NCBI GenBank assembly: GCA_029213265.1 | Contig: JARGNG010000006.1 | Location: 8,035 to 72,034 of the forward strand | Length of the DNA stretch: 64,000 nt | Source of the DNA: Verrucomicrobiales bacterium | Lineage (GTDB): Bacteria; Verrucomicrobiota; Verrucomicrobiia; Verrucomicrobiales; DEV007 | Reading direction: 5' to 3' | Part shown: positions 43,142 to 51,916 of the stretch, one piece after another | How positions within the stretch are numbered: the first letter of the stretch is position 1 | Layout of the letters: each line of letters opens with the position of its first letter | Position numbers and translations under genes: made by a program | The notes under the pieces: generated by a model | What the model was told of the DNA's origin: nothing | The model's input: the letters and a program-made list of their open reading frames with translations, nothing else | Databases searched by the model: none

Positions 43142-44185
43142 ATGAAAGAGGTTCTCAGTAATTCAGAATCCGTATCTTCCGAGCAAGAGCCAGGAGAGAG
43201 CACGGTGACGCAGGATAGTCCCGATACGGTGGACTCCGGGTCTTCGTTGGAGGGCGACCTGGCATCTTTGGTGAATGCGGGGGAATTACAGGATTCCGGA
43301 TATGCCGATCTCGATGATCTGCTTGAGGCGCATAAGAAGAATGGAGGGCTTCCTCATTCGGTTTCGCTCCAGGTTGCTTATGACAGTGGCCATTATCCTT
43401 ACAGAGAGAAAATTTCCACTCGGAAATACGAACAGGAGAAGCTCGAATTGCAGGCTGAGTTACTGAAAGTCCAGAGTTGGGTTCGTGATTCCGGGGCGAG
43501 GGTGGTGGGACTCTTTGAAGGTCGCGATGCGGCGGGAAAGGGAGGCACGATCAAGAGGTTTATGGAGCATCTTAACCCGCGTGCAGCCCATGTTGTTGCC
43601 CTCGAGAAACCTACGGAGAGGGAAATGGGGCAGTGGTATTTTCAACGCTACATTGAGAAATTGCCGACCAAGGGAGAGATGGTGTTTTTTGACCGGTCCT
43701 GGTACAATCGAGCCGGAGTGGAACGGGTAATGGGATTCTGTAATTCCATTGATTACCTCGAGTTTCTTCGACAAACACCTTTGATTGAACGCATGCTGGC
43801 AAACAGTGGTATCCGTTTGTTCAAATTCTGGTTTTCGGTAAGCCGGACGGAGCAGCTACGACGATTTCATGGTCGAAAGACAGATCCGCTGAAGCAATGG
43901 AAACTGAGCCCCGTCGATCTTGAATCCCTTCACAAATGGGAAGAATACACAAAGGCCAAGGAGGCCATGTTTTTCTATACCGATACAGCGGATGCGCCCT
44001 GGACGATTATAAAATCGGACGACAAGAAGAGAGCTCGTCTGGAATGCCTGCGTTATTTTCTCTCCCAGCTTGAATACCCGAACAAAAACGAAAAAATCGC
44101 GTGCCCTCCCGATCCGAAAATTGTGGTTCAACCATCTGAGATTTTCGAGAAAGTGGATCATCCGGTTGGAGAGCTGGCTCCGTAG
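43142..44185 (+). CDS. ppk2: Polyphosphate kinase 2
   Basis: A 347-residue protein. After an acidic, Ser-rich N-terminal extension (about residues 1-50) the PPK2 core begins; Walker A is GRDAAGKGGT (127-136), and the Walker B/lid region contains FFDRSWYNRAGVERVMGF (183 onward). PPK2 enzymes use polyphosphate to phosphorylate nucleotides, usually GDP or ADP (class I). All catalytic segments look intact. It is placed between the PSD1 gene (46 nt before) and the DUF1501 gene (29 nt after), an unusual position since those two are normally adjacent. Whether it is co-transcribed with them is not known. Confidence 0.94.
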   Translation: MKEVLSNSESVSSEQEPGESTVTQDSPDTVDSGSSLEGDLASLVNAGELQDSGYADLDDLLEAHKKNGGLPHSVSLQVAYDSGHYPYREKISTRKYEQEKLELQAELLKVQSWVRDSGARVVGLFEGRDAAGKGGTIKRFMEHLNPRAAHVVALEKPTEREMGQWYFQRYIEKLPTKGEMVFFDRSWYNRAGVERVMGFCNSIDYLEFLRQTPLIERMLANSGIRLFKFWFSVSRTEQLRRFHGRKTDPLKQWKLSPVDLESLHKWEEYTKAKEAMFFYTDTADAPWTIIKSDDKKRARLECLRYFLSQLEYPNKNEKIACPPDPKIVVQPSEIFEKVDHPVGELAP

Positions 44186-44211
44186 GGAGTTTCCCGGGGG
44201 GCTACCCATTG

Positions 44212-44241
44212 AATATGAATACACGTAATATGAATACACGT
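44212..44241 (+). repeat. Perfect 15-bp tandem duplication over the start codon
   Basis: AATATGAATACACGT occurs twice in direct succession (44212-44226 and 44227-44241). Each copy contains an ATG in the same frame, giving MNTRN-MNTRR at the start of the DUF1501 protein. Confidence 0.9.
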
Positions 44242-45621
44242 CGCGATTTTCTTTACGGTCTCGGATCGAGCATTGGCAGCGTGGCATTCACCTCAATGCT
44301 GGCCCGCAATGCAGCCGCCTATCCCGGTCCCGGGGCAAGGGCGGTGCACTTTCCTGAAGCGAAGGCGAAGCACTGCATTTTTCTCTACATGGAGGGCGGC
44401 CCTTCCCATGTCGACACCTTCGATCCGAAGCCGAAGTTGAAGGATCTCCACATGAAGGAATTCACACGGAGTGGTGAGCAGCAGTCTGCGATGTCGAGTG
44501 GAAAGCGTTACTATGTGCAGTCTCCCTTCGATTTCATCAAGGCGGGTGAGAGCGGGGCTGATATGTGCACGCTCTGGGAGAACTTGAAGGACTGTGCCGA
44601 TGACCTGTGCTTCTACCGCGGTATGAAGGTGGATTCGGTCAATCATCCGACCGCGAACTACCAGGCAAACACGGGAAACCAGTTTGGGGGAGATCCCGGA
44701 ATTGGTGCGTGGGTCAACTACGGACTCGGAACGGAGAACGACGACCTTCCCGGATTTATCGTGCTTCCTGAGTTGGCTCATCCACAAGGTGGTTCGGCGA
44801 ATTGGGGCAACGGCTACCTGCCGACGAGCTTTCAGGGAACGCCGCTGCGTCCCAAGGGATCCCCGATTCTAGATATCAAGCCGCCGGAAGGCATTACCGC
44901 AGAGCATCAGCGGAAGAATCTCGATTTTCTCGCGAAACTGAATCAGCGTCATGCGGACTGGCATCCCGAGCACGAGGATCTCGTAACCCGGATGAAAAAC
45001 TATGAACTCGCCTATCGCATGCAGACGGAAGTGCCGCAGGCGGTGAACATCGAGGGGGAGTCCGACAAAACGAAGGCGATGTATGGAATCGGCGAGGATC
45101 CGACCGACGAGTTCGGTCGACGCTGCTTGCTGGCGAGAAAGATGGTCGAGAAAGGGGTGCGGTTTGTGCAGCTCTACGTCAGTTCGTGGGATTCGCACGA
45201 TTACATCGAGAAAGCTCACGGTTCTCTCATTCCCCGGGTTGATAAACCGATTGCTGCTTTGATCAAAGATCTCAAAGAGCGTGGCATGCTTGATGAAACG
45301 CTCATCGTGTGGATGGGCGAATTCGGAAGGACGCCGGACAACGGGGTTCGCGGTGGCGGCAAGGTTTATGGCCGGGATCACAATCCCAACGCGATGACGG
45401 TCTGGATGGCCGGTGGCGGAGTGAATGCGGGGCACACCATCGGAGCGACCGATGAAATCGGAGCGGAGGCGGTTGATCAGGTGCACCACGTTCGTGATTT
45501 CCACATCACGCTTCTGCGTTTGTTAGGGCTGGATGACAACAAGCTGACCTACTTTCACGCGGGTCGTTTCAAACAGCTGTCCCAGTTCGGTGGGACCGTA
45601 ATCGAGGACTTGATCGGGTAG
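44215..45621 (+). CDS. DUF1501 domain protein
   Basis: A 468-residue protein of the DUF1501 family, the usual partner of PSD1-type proteins in planctomycetes and verrucomicrobia. It has a Tat-like signal (MNTRRDFLYGLGSSIGSVAF) and sulfatase/alkaline-phosphatase-fold features: HCIFLYMEGGPSHVDTFDPKP, VDSVNHPTANYQANTG, LIVWMGEFGRTPDN and GGKVYGRDHNPNAM. The formylglycine site is absent, so it is not a classical sulfatase. Two start codons 15 nt apart (44215, 44230) come from a tandem duplication; the second gives the signal without the extra MNTRN. The function is unknown. Confidence 0.93.
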   Translation: MNTRNMNTRRDFLYGLGSSIGSVAFTSMLARNAAAYPGPGARAVHFPEAKAKHCIFLYMEGGPSHVDTFDPKPKLKDLHMKEFTRSGEQQSAMSSGKRYYVQSPFDFIKAGESGADMCTLWENLKDCADDLCFYRGMKVDSVNHPTANYQANTGNQFGGDPGIGAWVNYGLGTENDDLPGFIVLPELAHPQGGSANWGNGYLPTSFQGTPLRPKGSPILDIKPPEGITAEHQRKNLDFLAKLNQRHADWHPEHEDLVTRMKNYELAYRMQTEVPQAVNIEGESDKTKAMYGIGEDPTDEFGRRCLLARKMVEKGVRFVQLYVSSWDSHDYIEKAHGSLIPRVDKPIAALIKDLKERGMLDETLIVWMGEFGRTPDNGVRGGGKVYGRDHNPNAMTVWMAGGGVNAGHTIGATDEIGAEAVDQVHHVRDFHITLLRLLGLDDNKLTYFHAGRFKQLSQFGGTVIEDLIG

Positions 45622-45633
45622 CCCCGAATCGGC

Positions 45634-46536
45634 TCAGCGAAAGCGGAGATTGTTTACATCGAGCGAACGGGCGCTTGCGGCGGATCTTTCCTGAGTGGTT
45701 TCCTCAGAAACTTCAGCAACGGCAGGCTGCTCTGCAAGTGGAGCGGGAATCCATTGCGGTAAGCGGGGTGCAGGAGGCTCAGGGGCCGCGGCAAGGGGAG
45801 GCGCAATCCCCTGAATGACAGGTCTGTTCGCAGCCACATCCGGACCAGGTTCCGTTGGTTCCCCTGGTTCGACAGACGCAGTTTGCAAGTCGTGGGTCCG
45901 CTCCCAGACTGTCTGGTAGCGGCGCCGGCTGTCAGGGTGATCAAAGCTTTGCACTTGAACAATCCGAAACCCCCTCGTGCGCAGGTCTTTGGTATTTTCG
46001 AGAAATTCTTCGGGCGTCTGGTTGACCCGGTATTGCCACTGCCACTCCGGGGACTGCGGCGTTTTTTCATATGCGATTCGAAACTGATGATCCTCCCCGT
46101 TCCAACGTCCTTCCACTGCGGTAATCCAGTGCCCGCGGCGCCAGAAACTGGTGGAGTGGCCATCGTTTTGCGCCTTGATATACGAATCGAGTTCTGTGGG
46201 AGACATCCAGGGGGTGAAGTCGCCGATTCTGCCGGTTGCTTGAGAAAGTCCCGGATTTGCTTCGGCCACTTCTTCCGGGTCAGACTCGGAGACCGGATCA
46301 CCGGAGACGACCGATACCGGAGTAAACTTGAGCATTTCCTCAACCGTGGTCAGCTTCCTTTTGCTTTCAGCAACGAGAGTCGCGTCTTCGTCTGATTGGG
46401 GCTTTCCGTAAAAGTAAAAAGCAGCCATCCCCCCGAGGAGCGCGACAATCAGCACTGGCATGATGATCGTTCGGGTTTCTGAGGTGTGGCGGTAGGACTG
46501 TTTGATTCCGGAGATAGGAAACCGGTCGTTCATCAC
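45634..46536 (-). CDS. Membrane-anchored protein with tandem-repeat (BTRD-like) domains
   Basis: A 300-residue protein with one membrane segment (about 26-44, MPVLIVALLGGMAAFYFYG) after a short cytoplasmic N-terminus, so it is probably anchored with the rest outside. Two similar ~50-residue units follow: WMSPTELDSYIKAQND...WITAVEGRWNGEDHQFRIAYE and QTPEEFLENTKDL...FRIVQVQSFDHPDSRRRYQTVWE. This 'helix - strand G.R - strand - ..y..vW' pattern recalls the bacterial tandem-repeat domain 1 found in secreted proteins. The C-terminal third is Pro/Ala/Glu-rich. It is convergent with the DUF1501 gene, 12 nt apart. The function is unknown. Confidence 0.6.
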   Translation of the reverse strand: MMNDRFPISGIKQSYRHTSETRTIIMPVLIVALLGGMAAFYFYGKPQSDEDATLVAESKRKLTTVEEMLKFTPVSVVSGDPVSESDPEEVAEANPGLSQATGRIGDFTPWMSPTELDSYIKAQNDGHSTSFWRRGHWITAVEGRWNGEDHQFRIAYEKTPQSPEWQWQYRVNQTPEEFLENTKDLRTRGFRIVQVQSFDHPDSRRRYQTVWERTHDLQTASVEPGEPTEPGPDVAANRPVIQGIAPPLAAAPEPPAPRLPQWIPAPLAEQPAVAEVSEETTQERSAASARSLDVNNLRFR

Positions 46537-47324
46537 TGGTCGAGGAGGAGTTTCGTGTGGCGGTGTGGAGGTTAACGGTCCGGGCCGACCGTTATAGCGG
46601 AAAGACGAAAATCGGGCAACCCTGATTCACATTTTTCCTCATTTTCCTCCCCGATCATCTTGTCCTGACCTTGGAAATCGTAGCATCGATGCGAACTCCC
46701 GCCGGGCTTTCAGCAAGGGAGGCAGATGTCTGAATGACACGAAACGTCTTTCGGGAGCTTTGATCGGTTTCCCCGGCCCAGGAGATGGGAGAAAAGTGTT
46801 TCGAACTTCTCAAGAATGGTGAGATTTACTCCGCTACGGTCGAGCGAGTCGACCGTCCATGCTGGTGAAAATCGGGCCTGGGCGGCAGTTCTTTCGCCTG
46901 CCGATGCGTCTGGCGTGTTCCCTCCCAGCAACCGGACCGAATCCAGTTCCGCGAGAGCGACGAGTCGCTCTTTGGTTGCTGTGATTTCCACCATGGTGGC
47001 GAGACGAAGACGATGCCTGATGTTGCTTGCCGTGAGAAGGGTCTGCTCTTCGAGAAAACGTTCGACGACCGAACCGATGATCCTCCTCTGCTTTTGCAAA
47101 GCGGATTGCCGCTTCCCATGCGCCTTTTCCAACTGGATCAGAGTTCGCCCGCCTTAAGGAGATCGGGCAAGCATCAGATTTCAGGGATTTTTTGGAAAAA
47201 TCGACCGGGAAGATAATTTTCGGCACGCAAATTGGCCGATTCTTCTCCGCAATAACGCATTACTATAGAGAGGCCCCATTCGTCCACTAGCAGGAGGTAA
47301 ACGCGTAATCCAAGTTACTTACTC
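46537..47324. other. 788-nt stretch without an intact recognisable gene
   Basis: Several overlapping open frames occur on both strands, none with a convincing full-length family. One - frame (46710-47132) looks like a gene remnant and is listed separately. A GGAGG at 47291-47295 lies 29 nt before the ATG of the CAP gene, too far to be its ribosome binding site. No repeats or RNA genes seen. Confidence 0.5.
46710..47132 (-). pseudogene. Possible remnant of a subtilase-type propeptide
   Basis: The - frame reads a helix-rich stretch (GKRQSALQKQRRIIGSVVER) then ASNIRHRLRLATMVEITAT and KERLVALAELDSVRLLGG. This order, a helix, a 'v.h.l..vnmvevtat.e.l..LaeldsVr.l' strand-helix and no catalytic domain, recalls the pro-regions of subtilisin-like proteases. 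The frame is open but starts only at TTG 47132 shortly after a stop, has no good ribosome binding site, and another - frame upstream reads MPKIIFPVDFSKKSLK. A frameshifted, truncated gene is the best guess; a short intact gene of unknown family is the alternative. Confidence 0.35.
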
Positions 47325-48215
47325 ATGAAATTGAAATCCATCCTATTGGCCCTACTCGTCGTTTTCCCCGGTGAATCCATGGCCCAAAACCAAGCTCAGA
47401 CCCCGGTGACGAGTGTTACCTTTCAAGATTCGGCAACTAATCAACAGGGGACGCTGGCAATGACGGGGCAGAAAAACTGGGCGATGAATTCTCCGCAGGG
47501 ACGGGTTGTATTCAAGGAGGTGAACCGAAATGCGACGAGAATTGAACTGTTTAATCAAAGCCGTAATCTAGCGCTCCGGATCAATACCGATTCCAAGGTG
47601 GTGCGTTTCGGTCCGGCAAAGCAGGACGGAACCCTTGGAAATAATGTCCAGGGATCCTACACCATCACCAAGATGGCACCCAATTCGGGAGGAAGCCGAA
47701 ACAGCAAAGGGCCTGCGACTACGAATAGACCCGGAAATACGAATTCACCGGTCAATCCCGCGAATTCCAATCCGGTTTCCGGCTCAAGACAGGGCAATAA
47801 TCCCCTTGCTGCCCTGGAGAATGCAATTTTTAAGGAAACGAATAAAATGCGGAAGCAGAATAATTTGCCTGCTTTTAAAAAATCGGTACCCGCCTCCGAT
47901 CTCTCCCGGAAACACAGCCAGACGATGTTGCGCAACAACCGGTTGAGTCACGACGGGATGCAAGATCGGATCACGGCAGCAAAGCAGAAGATGGGGATGA
48001 AGCCGCAGCCGGGACGGCCTTCCGGAGGAGGAGAGAACGTGATCGAGGGATTTGAGCAGGGAAGCGTGCAGGCTAATGCCGCTTCTCTCGTGCAGCGTTG
48101 GATGGACAGCCCGGGGCACCGTCAGAATATTCTAAGTCCAAACTCGACCCATCTCGGCGTAGGCGCAGTCAAAGGCAATGACAAATACTACGCCACGCAA
48201 TTGTTCCTTTTCTAA
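47325..48215 (+). CDS. Secreted CAP (SCP/PR1-like) domain protein
   Basis: A 296-residue secreted protein with a signal peptide (1-20, ending ESMAQ). The first ~115 mature residues form a beta-rich domain I do not recognise (VTFQDSATNQQGTLAMTGQ). An Asn/Ser/Gly/Pro-rich linker (about 118-160) leads to a CAP domain: IFKETNKMRKQNNLPAFKKS, RKHSQTMLRNNRLSHDG with the cavity histidine, GGGENVIEG, and LVQRWMDSPGHRQNILSPN with the second histidine. The function of bacterial CAP proteins is mostly unknown, perhaps binding lipids or peptides. It converges with the AddA-like gene, 7 nt apart. Confidence 0.88.
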   Translation: MKLKSILLALLVVFPGESMAQNQAQTPVTSVTFQDSATNQQGTLAMTGQKNWAMNSPQGRVVFKEVNRNATRIELFNQSRNLALRINTDSKVVRFGPAKQDGTLGNNVQGSYTITKMAPNSGGSRNSKGPATTNRPGNTNSPVNPANSNPVSGSRQGNNPLAALENAIFKETNKMRKQNNLPAFKKSVPASDLSRKHSQTMLRNNRLSHDGMQDRITAAKQKMGMKPQPGRPSGGGENVIEGFEQGSVQANAASLVQRWMDSPGHRQNILSPNSTHLGVGAVKGNDKYYATQLFLF

Positions 48216-48222
48216 TCAGGTC

Positions 48223-51200
48223 TCAGCAGGCTTCGATTCGCGTGGCTCTCGTGAAAAGGAGCTGCGTGCGAATCGCTTCCGGCGGGAGTCCCGTCATTCT
48301 GGCAAGGACTTCCCGGTAGGTTGCCAGTTGGGGCTCGTATTTTTCAACGAGGAGCGCGATCTCTTCGTCTGTCCCGGCGCGGTTGGTTTTGAAATCGAGA
48401 ATGGTTGCCGAAGTGGGATTCCCGGAGGCATCGTTCTCGATCACAACCCGGTCAAAGGTTCCGGAGAGCCACTCCTTCCCAAGAAGGATTTCGAAGTTTT
48501 TCTCGCGCCACAATTCGCAGTCGGAATCCGGTTTCGAAAGTGCCGCTACAATTTTTTCTGAAGCGAGCGAGGCCCGGATTTGCTCCAGTGCCGTTTCGAG
48601 AACCACGGAGTCAATTCCCGTTCGGTCGCCCCACGACGATTCCAGGGACGAACAAGTGGATTTGTCTGCCCATTTGATATCTTCGAAGATGGCGTGAACC
48701 AGCGTTCCAAGTTCGCGTGCCGCTGCGCCCTCCCGACCAAAGAGCTGAGCTGCGGTGACGGTTCCGGCTTCCGAACCGGAGGGAGTTCGCCGCGCGGGGC
48801 GGGGGCGGGCAAGATGATTTTCCAGTGCCGGGCGATCCGGAGTGGTATCGACTTCAGGCGGAGGAGTGAAAGTGAACGAATCGAACCAGCGCCGGTTTGT
48901 CGTCGGGAGAGATGATTCGAAAAGAACGGCCACCTCCGTGTCGCCGATTGAACCTTCCCCCGGGTCGCCGGAGTGTAGAGCCGTTTCGAGCAGCTTTACG
49001 AAATTGTTGGATCGTGAGGATTTCCCGCGCGGATGAGTGATCAGATAATTCGCACAGCGGGCCCGGGTCATTGCGACGTAGAGTTTGCATAGATTCTCAT
49101 AGGCGGCGTCGGCCTCCCGATCAGCGTGGTAGGCATTAAGAATCGGGTCGGCCTCGTAGATCTCTTTTTTCGGAAGGTCAAAGACCCACTCGACCTCGCG
49201 CTGAGCGTTCTTTCTGGCTCCGATGTCGTTGCGGGCGGTTGTGAGCGAGTTTCCTTCGAGATCCGGAAGAATGACCGCATCAAAAGTGAGTCCTTTCGAT
49301 TTGTGAATCGTCATGACCTGGACGGCGCTTTTCGCGTCGGGCTCGCGAACCGTGCGATTGCGGGCGTAGGAGAGAAAGGCATCGATATCGCGGGTGCCAT
49401 CTTCGTCAAAGAGACGGGCCGTCAGAATGAGATCTTCGCCACGATGCCGACTGAACTCGTCCAGTTTCAGCGAAGGATGTTCTGACAGTGTTAGGATGAA
49501 ATCACGAATGACGCGCTCAAATCCGTTTTCAAACACCTCGGCCCGTACGCGTGATGAGAGAACGGCGGCCGTCCATTGCTCCCTTTCGATGATTTCCAGA
49601 AACGGCGTCATGCGGAGATGCTCCCAGGAAAACGAATCGGCCGGATGGGCTCCGAGTTGCAGGTAGCTGAGAGCGGCCCGGTTGAGCGCGTTATCAGTCG
49701 CGATGGGCACATCGGCTTCACTCATCACAGGGATGTCCGACTCCGATCGAATGTAGTTCACGAGACGCCGGCCGACCTTGTTCGTTTGCACGAGAATGGC
49801 GCACTCGATCCCGCGCTCGATTGGCTGCATCTCTTCGAGGATCGAAACGGTGATCGCGAAGCGGTCCTCCTCCTCCGCCTTTTCCCCTTCCGGCGGAGCC
49901 GGATTGAGCAGAGTCGTGTAGCCGGGCAGGTTTTCTTTCGGAGGGCACACTTTGTGATCGTGCCACTCCCACCGACCCAGGGTTTCGTCGGGGATGCCCA
50001 GCTCGCTCAGAACCTCGTGCGAGCCAAAGACCTGATTCACCGGATCAATCACGTCATGTCCCGAACGCCACGAAACATCGAGATTTCGCGTCTCGATTCG
50101 GGTTTCGTGGCGGTTGTAACGCTTTGCGATGTCCCGGAACAGAGTGGGATCCCCTCCGCGCCAGGCGTAGATCGACTGCTTGCTGTCTCCGACCTGAAAG
50201 AGAGACCGCTCGCCCGAAGTGTCCTGTATCGTTTCATCGATCAGGTTGGAAATGACCTTCCACTGGAGGTGGCTCGTATCCTGAAATTCGTCGAGGAGCC
50301 AATGGTCGTAGCGGGCGTCGAGGCGATAGTCGATCCGAAGCCGGTCGTCTTCGCCGGGGAGTTGGCTAAGAAGTGGTGCCCCGGATTCCTCGTCGCCCTG
50401 TCCGGCGAGAAGGAGGGCAAGGTCCTGGAAGGTGAGTTTCCCCTGTCTCCGAACGCGCTCCGCGTAAGTCGACTCGTAGCGCTCGAGAAGCTGCCAGACA
50501 CCGTGGGTGCGCCGGAGCCTGGTTTCGATTTCTGCACCGGCGAGATGGCAGAGAATGCGAAGAATGAGGGCGCATTCTTTCGGGCCGAACTCATGCGGCT
50601 TCCGGTTGAGCTTGATCGAGGCATGGCCTGTTTGGAACTCCTCCCAGTGCGGAAGCAGGGTTTTGAACATGTAGGAGACCCGGTTCGTCATTTTCGCGCC
50701 GGGACGGTGCAGAGGCGCCTCAGCCCGGTATTCCTCCCAGAATTTCCAGTCGACGCGGGTTTTCGCATCCTTCCCGCCGTCGGGATCGTCGGCAAGGCGG
50801 AACAGGTCGAACAGTTCCGCAAAGTCTTTTTCGAGATCTGTTTTCGTCCCGAGGAAATCACAGCCATCCGGCCAGATCGCCTTTTCCTGCCCCCACCGTT
50901 TCCCGGAAGGCGCTTCGAGATAGAGACCGTGAAGGTCGGAGACAAACTGATCCAACTCGCGATGGATCCTCGATTCCTCTTTTCCAAACGTCGCCTGACG
51001 AAACGCTTCGAGAAATTCCCGCTGGGCCGGGTCCCCCTCGTCGTCGCGGGAGAAACGCCTTTGGAAAACCGAGCGATAAACCTCCTTTTTGGCCAGACCC
51101 TCCATGTGCTGATCGATGATTTCAAAATCACCCGCCAGTCCGAATTCCCCGGGGAAAGAGCGGAGAACATTGGAGTAAAAGCTGTCGAGCGTCCCGAGAA

Positions 51201-51531
51201 AGAGCCGGGGCATTCGACTGATAAAAATGCGGAGCAACCGGGTGTATTGTTCCGGGGTGAGCGCGGAGAGCGAATCCGAAATCAAATCATCGCCGCTGAG
51301 GTTGGGTGTTGTGTCGGGATTGGTCGCGGCCCTGGCTATCTTTTCGAGAATCGAGTCGAAGAACTCACCAGCGGCCTTTCGCGTAAACGTTACCGCGATG
51401 ATGCGTTCGGGCGTGACTTCCTGCCCGGCGCGGAGTTGCAGCGCCATCAGCCCGATATAGCGATTGGTGAGTTGGTAGGTTTTTCCTGATCCTGCTGAGG
51501 CCAGAATCATTTCGTTGTGCAGGACTGGCAT
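48223..51531 (-). CDS. addA: AddA-like UvrD helicase / nuclease
   Basis: An 1102-residue double-strand-break repair enzyme. Helicase motifs in order: Walker A ASAGSGKTYQLTNRY (residues 10-24), VTFTRKAAGEFF, motif II DHWLLDEFQDTSHLQW, motif III LFQVGDSKQSIYAWRGGD, motif V VMTIHKSKGLTFDAVILP and VI KLYVAMTRARCANYL. A RecB-type nuclease follows at the C-terminus: GTLVHAIFEDI, SGTFDRVVIEN, ILDFKTN and YEPQLATYREVL. It should work with an AddB-like partner, most likely the gene at 55057-58050 on the same strand. The start at 51531 was chosen because the P-loop follows directly; the frame to 51588 adds an unlikely leader. The nuclease residues appear intact. Confidence 0.9.
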   Translation of the reverse strand: MPVLHNEMILASAGSGKTYQLTNRYIGLMALQLRAGQEVTPERIIAVTFTRKAAGEFFDSILEKIARAATNPDTTPNLSGDDLISDSLSALTPEQYTRLLRIFISRMPRLFLGTLDSFYSNVLRSFPGEFGLAGDFEIIDQHMEGLAKKEVYRSVFQRRFSRDDEGDPAQREFLEAFRQATFGKEESRIHRELDQFVSDLHGLYLEAPSGKRWGQEKAIWPDGCDFLGTKTDLEKDFAELFDLFRLADDPDGGKDAKTRVDWKFWEEYRAEAPLHRPGAKMTNRVSYMFKTLLPHWEEFQTGHASIKLNRKPHEFGPKECALILRILCHLAGAEIETRLRRTHGVWQLLERYESTYAERVRRQGKLTFQDLALLLAGQGDEESGAPLLSQLPGEDDRLRIDYRLDARYDHWLLDEFQDTSHLQWKVISNLIDETIQDTSGERSLFQVGDSKQSIYAWRGGDPTLFRDIAKRYNRHETRIETRNLDVSWRSGHDVIDPVNQVFGSHEVLSELGIPDETLGRWEWHDHKVCPPKENLPGYTTLLNPAPPEGEKAEEEDRFAITVSILEEMQPIERGIECAILVQTNKVGRRLVNYIRSESDIPVMSEADVPIATDNALNRAALSYLQLGAHPADSFSWEHLRMTPFLEIIEREQWTAAVLSSRVRAEVFENGFERVIRDFILTLSEHPSLKLDEFSRHRGEDLILTARLFDEDGTRDIDAFLSYARNRTVREPDAKSAVQVMTIHKSKGLTFDAVILPDLEGNSLTTARNDIGARKNAQREVEWVFDLPKKEIYEADPILNAYHADREADAAYENLCKLYVAMTRARCANYLITHPRGKSSRSNNFVKLLETALHSGDPGEGSIGDTEVAVLFESSLPTTNRRWFDSFTFTPPPEVDTTPDRPALENHLARPRPARRTPSGSEAGTVTAAQLFGREGAAARELGTLVHAIFEDIKWADKSTCSSLESSWGDRTGIDSVVLETALEQIRASLASEKIVAALSKPDSDCELWREKNFEILLGKEWLSGTFDRVVIENDASGNPTSATILDFKTNRAGTDEEIALLVEKYEPQLATYREVLARMTGLPPEAIRTQLLFTRATRIEAC

Positions 51532-51916
51532 AGGATAGGGGGATGGGGCAAAAACCTCCCGAAAAGGCTGACAGAAGATTGCGGTCATTTCAAGTGTCGA
51601 GGGGAGTCAGGAACGGAAAGAAATAGAGAGAGCAACGCCCGGGCCGAAAATTGCCTTCTCCGATCAAAGTTCCTTCAGGCTTCCCTTCGTGCTCGCCGGG
51701 GAGCCAGCGGAAGAATCTCCACGCATTTTCAGGCTCATCCGAAACGCAGCAACTTTCGTCGTTCCGATGACTTGGCAACCTGGCGCCTGATTCCTTGAAC
51801 GGGTCGCCTGCTGACCCCATACCCTTGGGAAAGTAAAATCAAATACGGGATCTCATGATGCCGGGTGCACGTAATTCGCTTGCTCAAACAGTCGGGCGTG
51901 GGTTCACTTGGCGAAC
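51532..51916. other. 385-nt gap between addA-like and sulfatase genes
   Basis: Short open frames on both strands carry no recognisable family and no good ribosome binding site. It should contain the divergent promoters of the addA-like gene and the sulfatase. The GGGTC/GACCC arms around 51799-51816 could form a small hairpin. No repeats or RNA genes were recognised. Confidence 0.5.

Noticed and set aside
49576..51489. 637-codon open frame on + opposite the AddA-like gene
   Set aside because: Antisense to helicase motifs that are certain; no recognisable domain.
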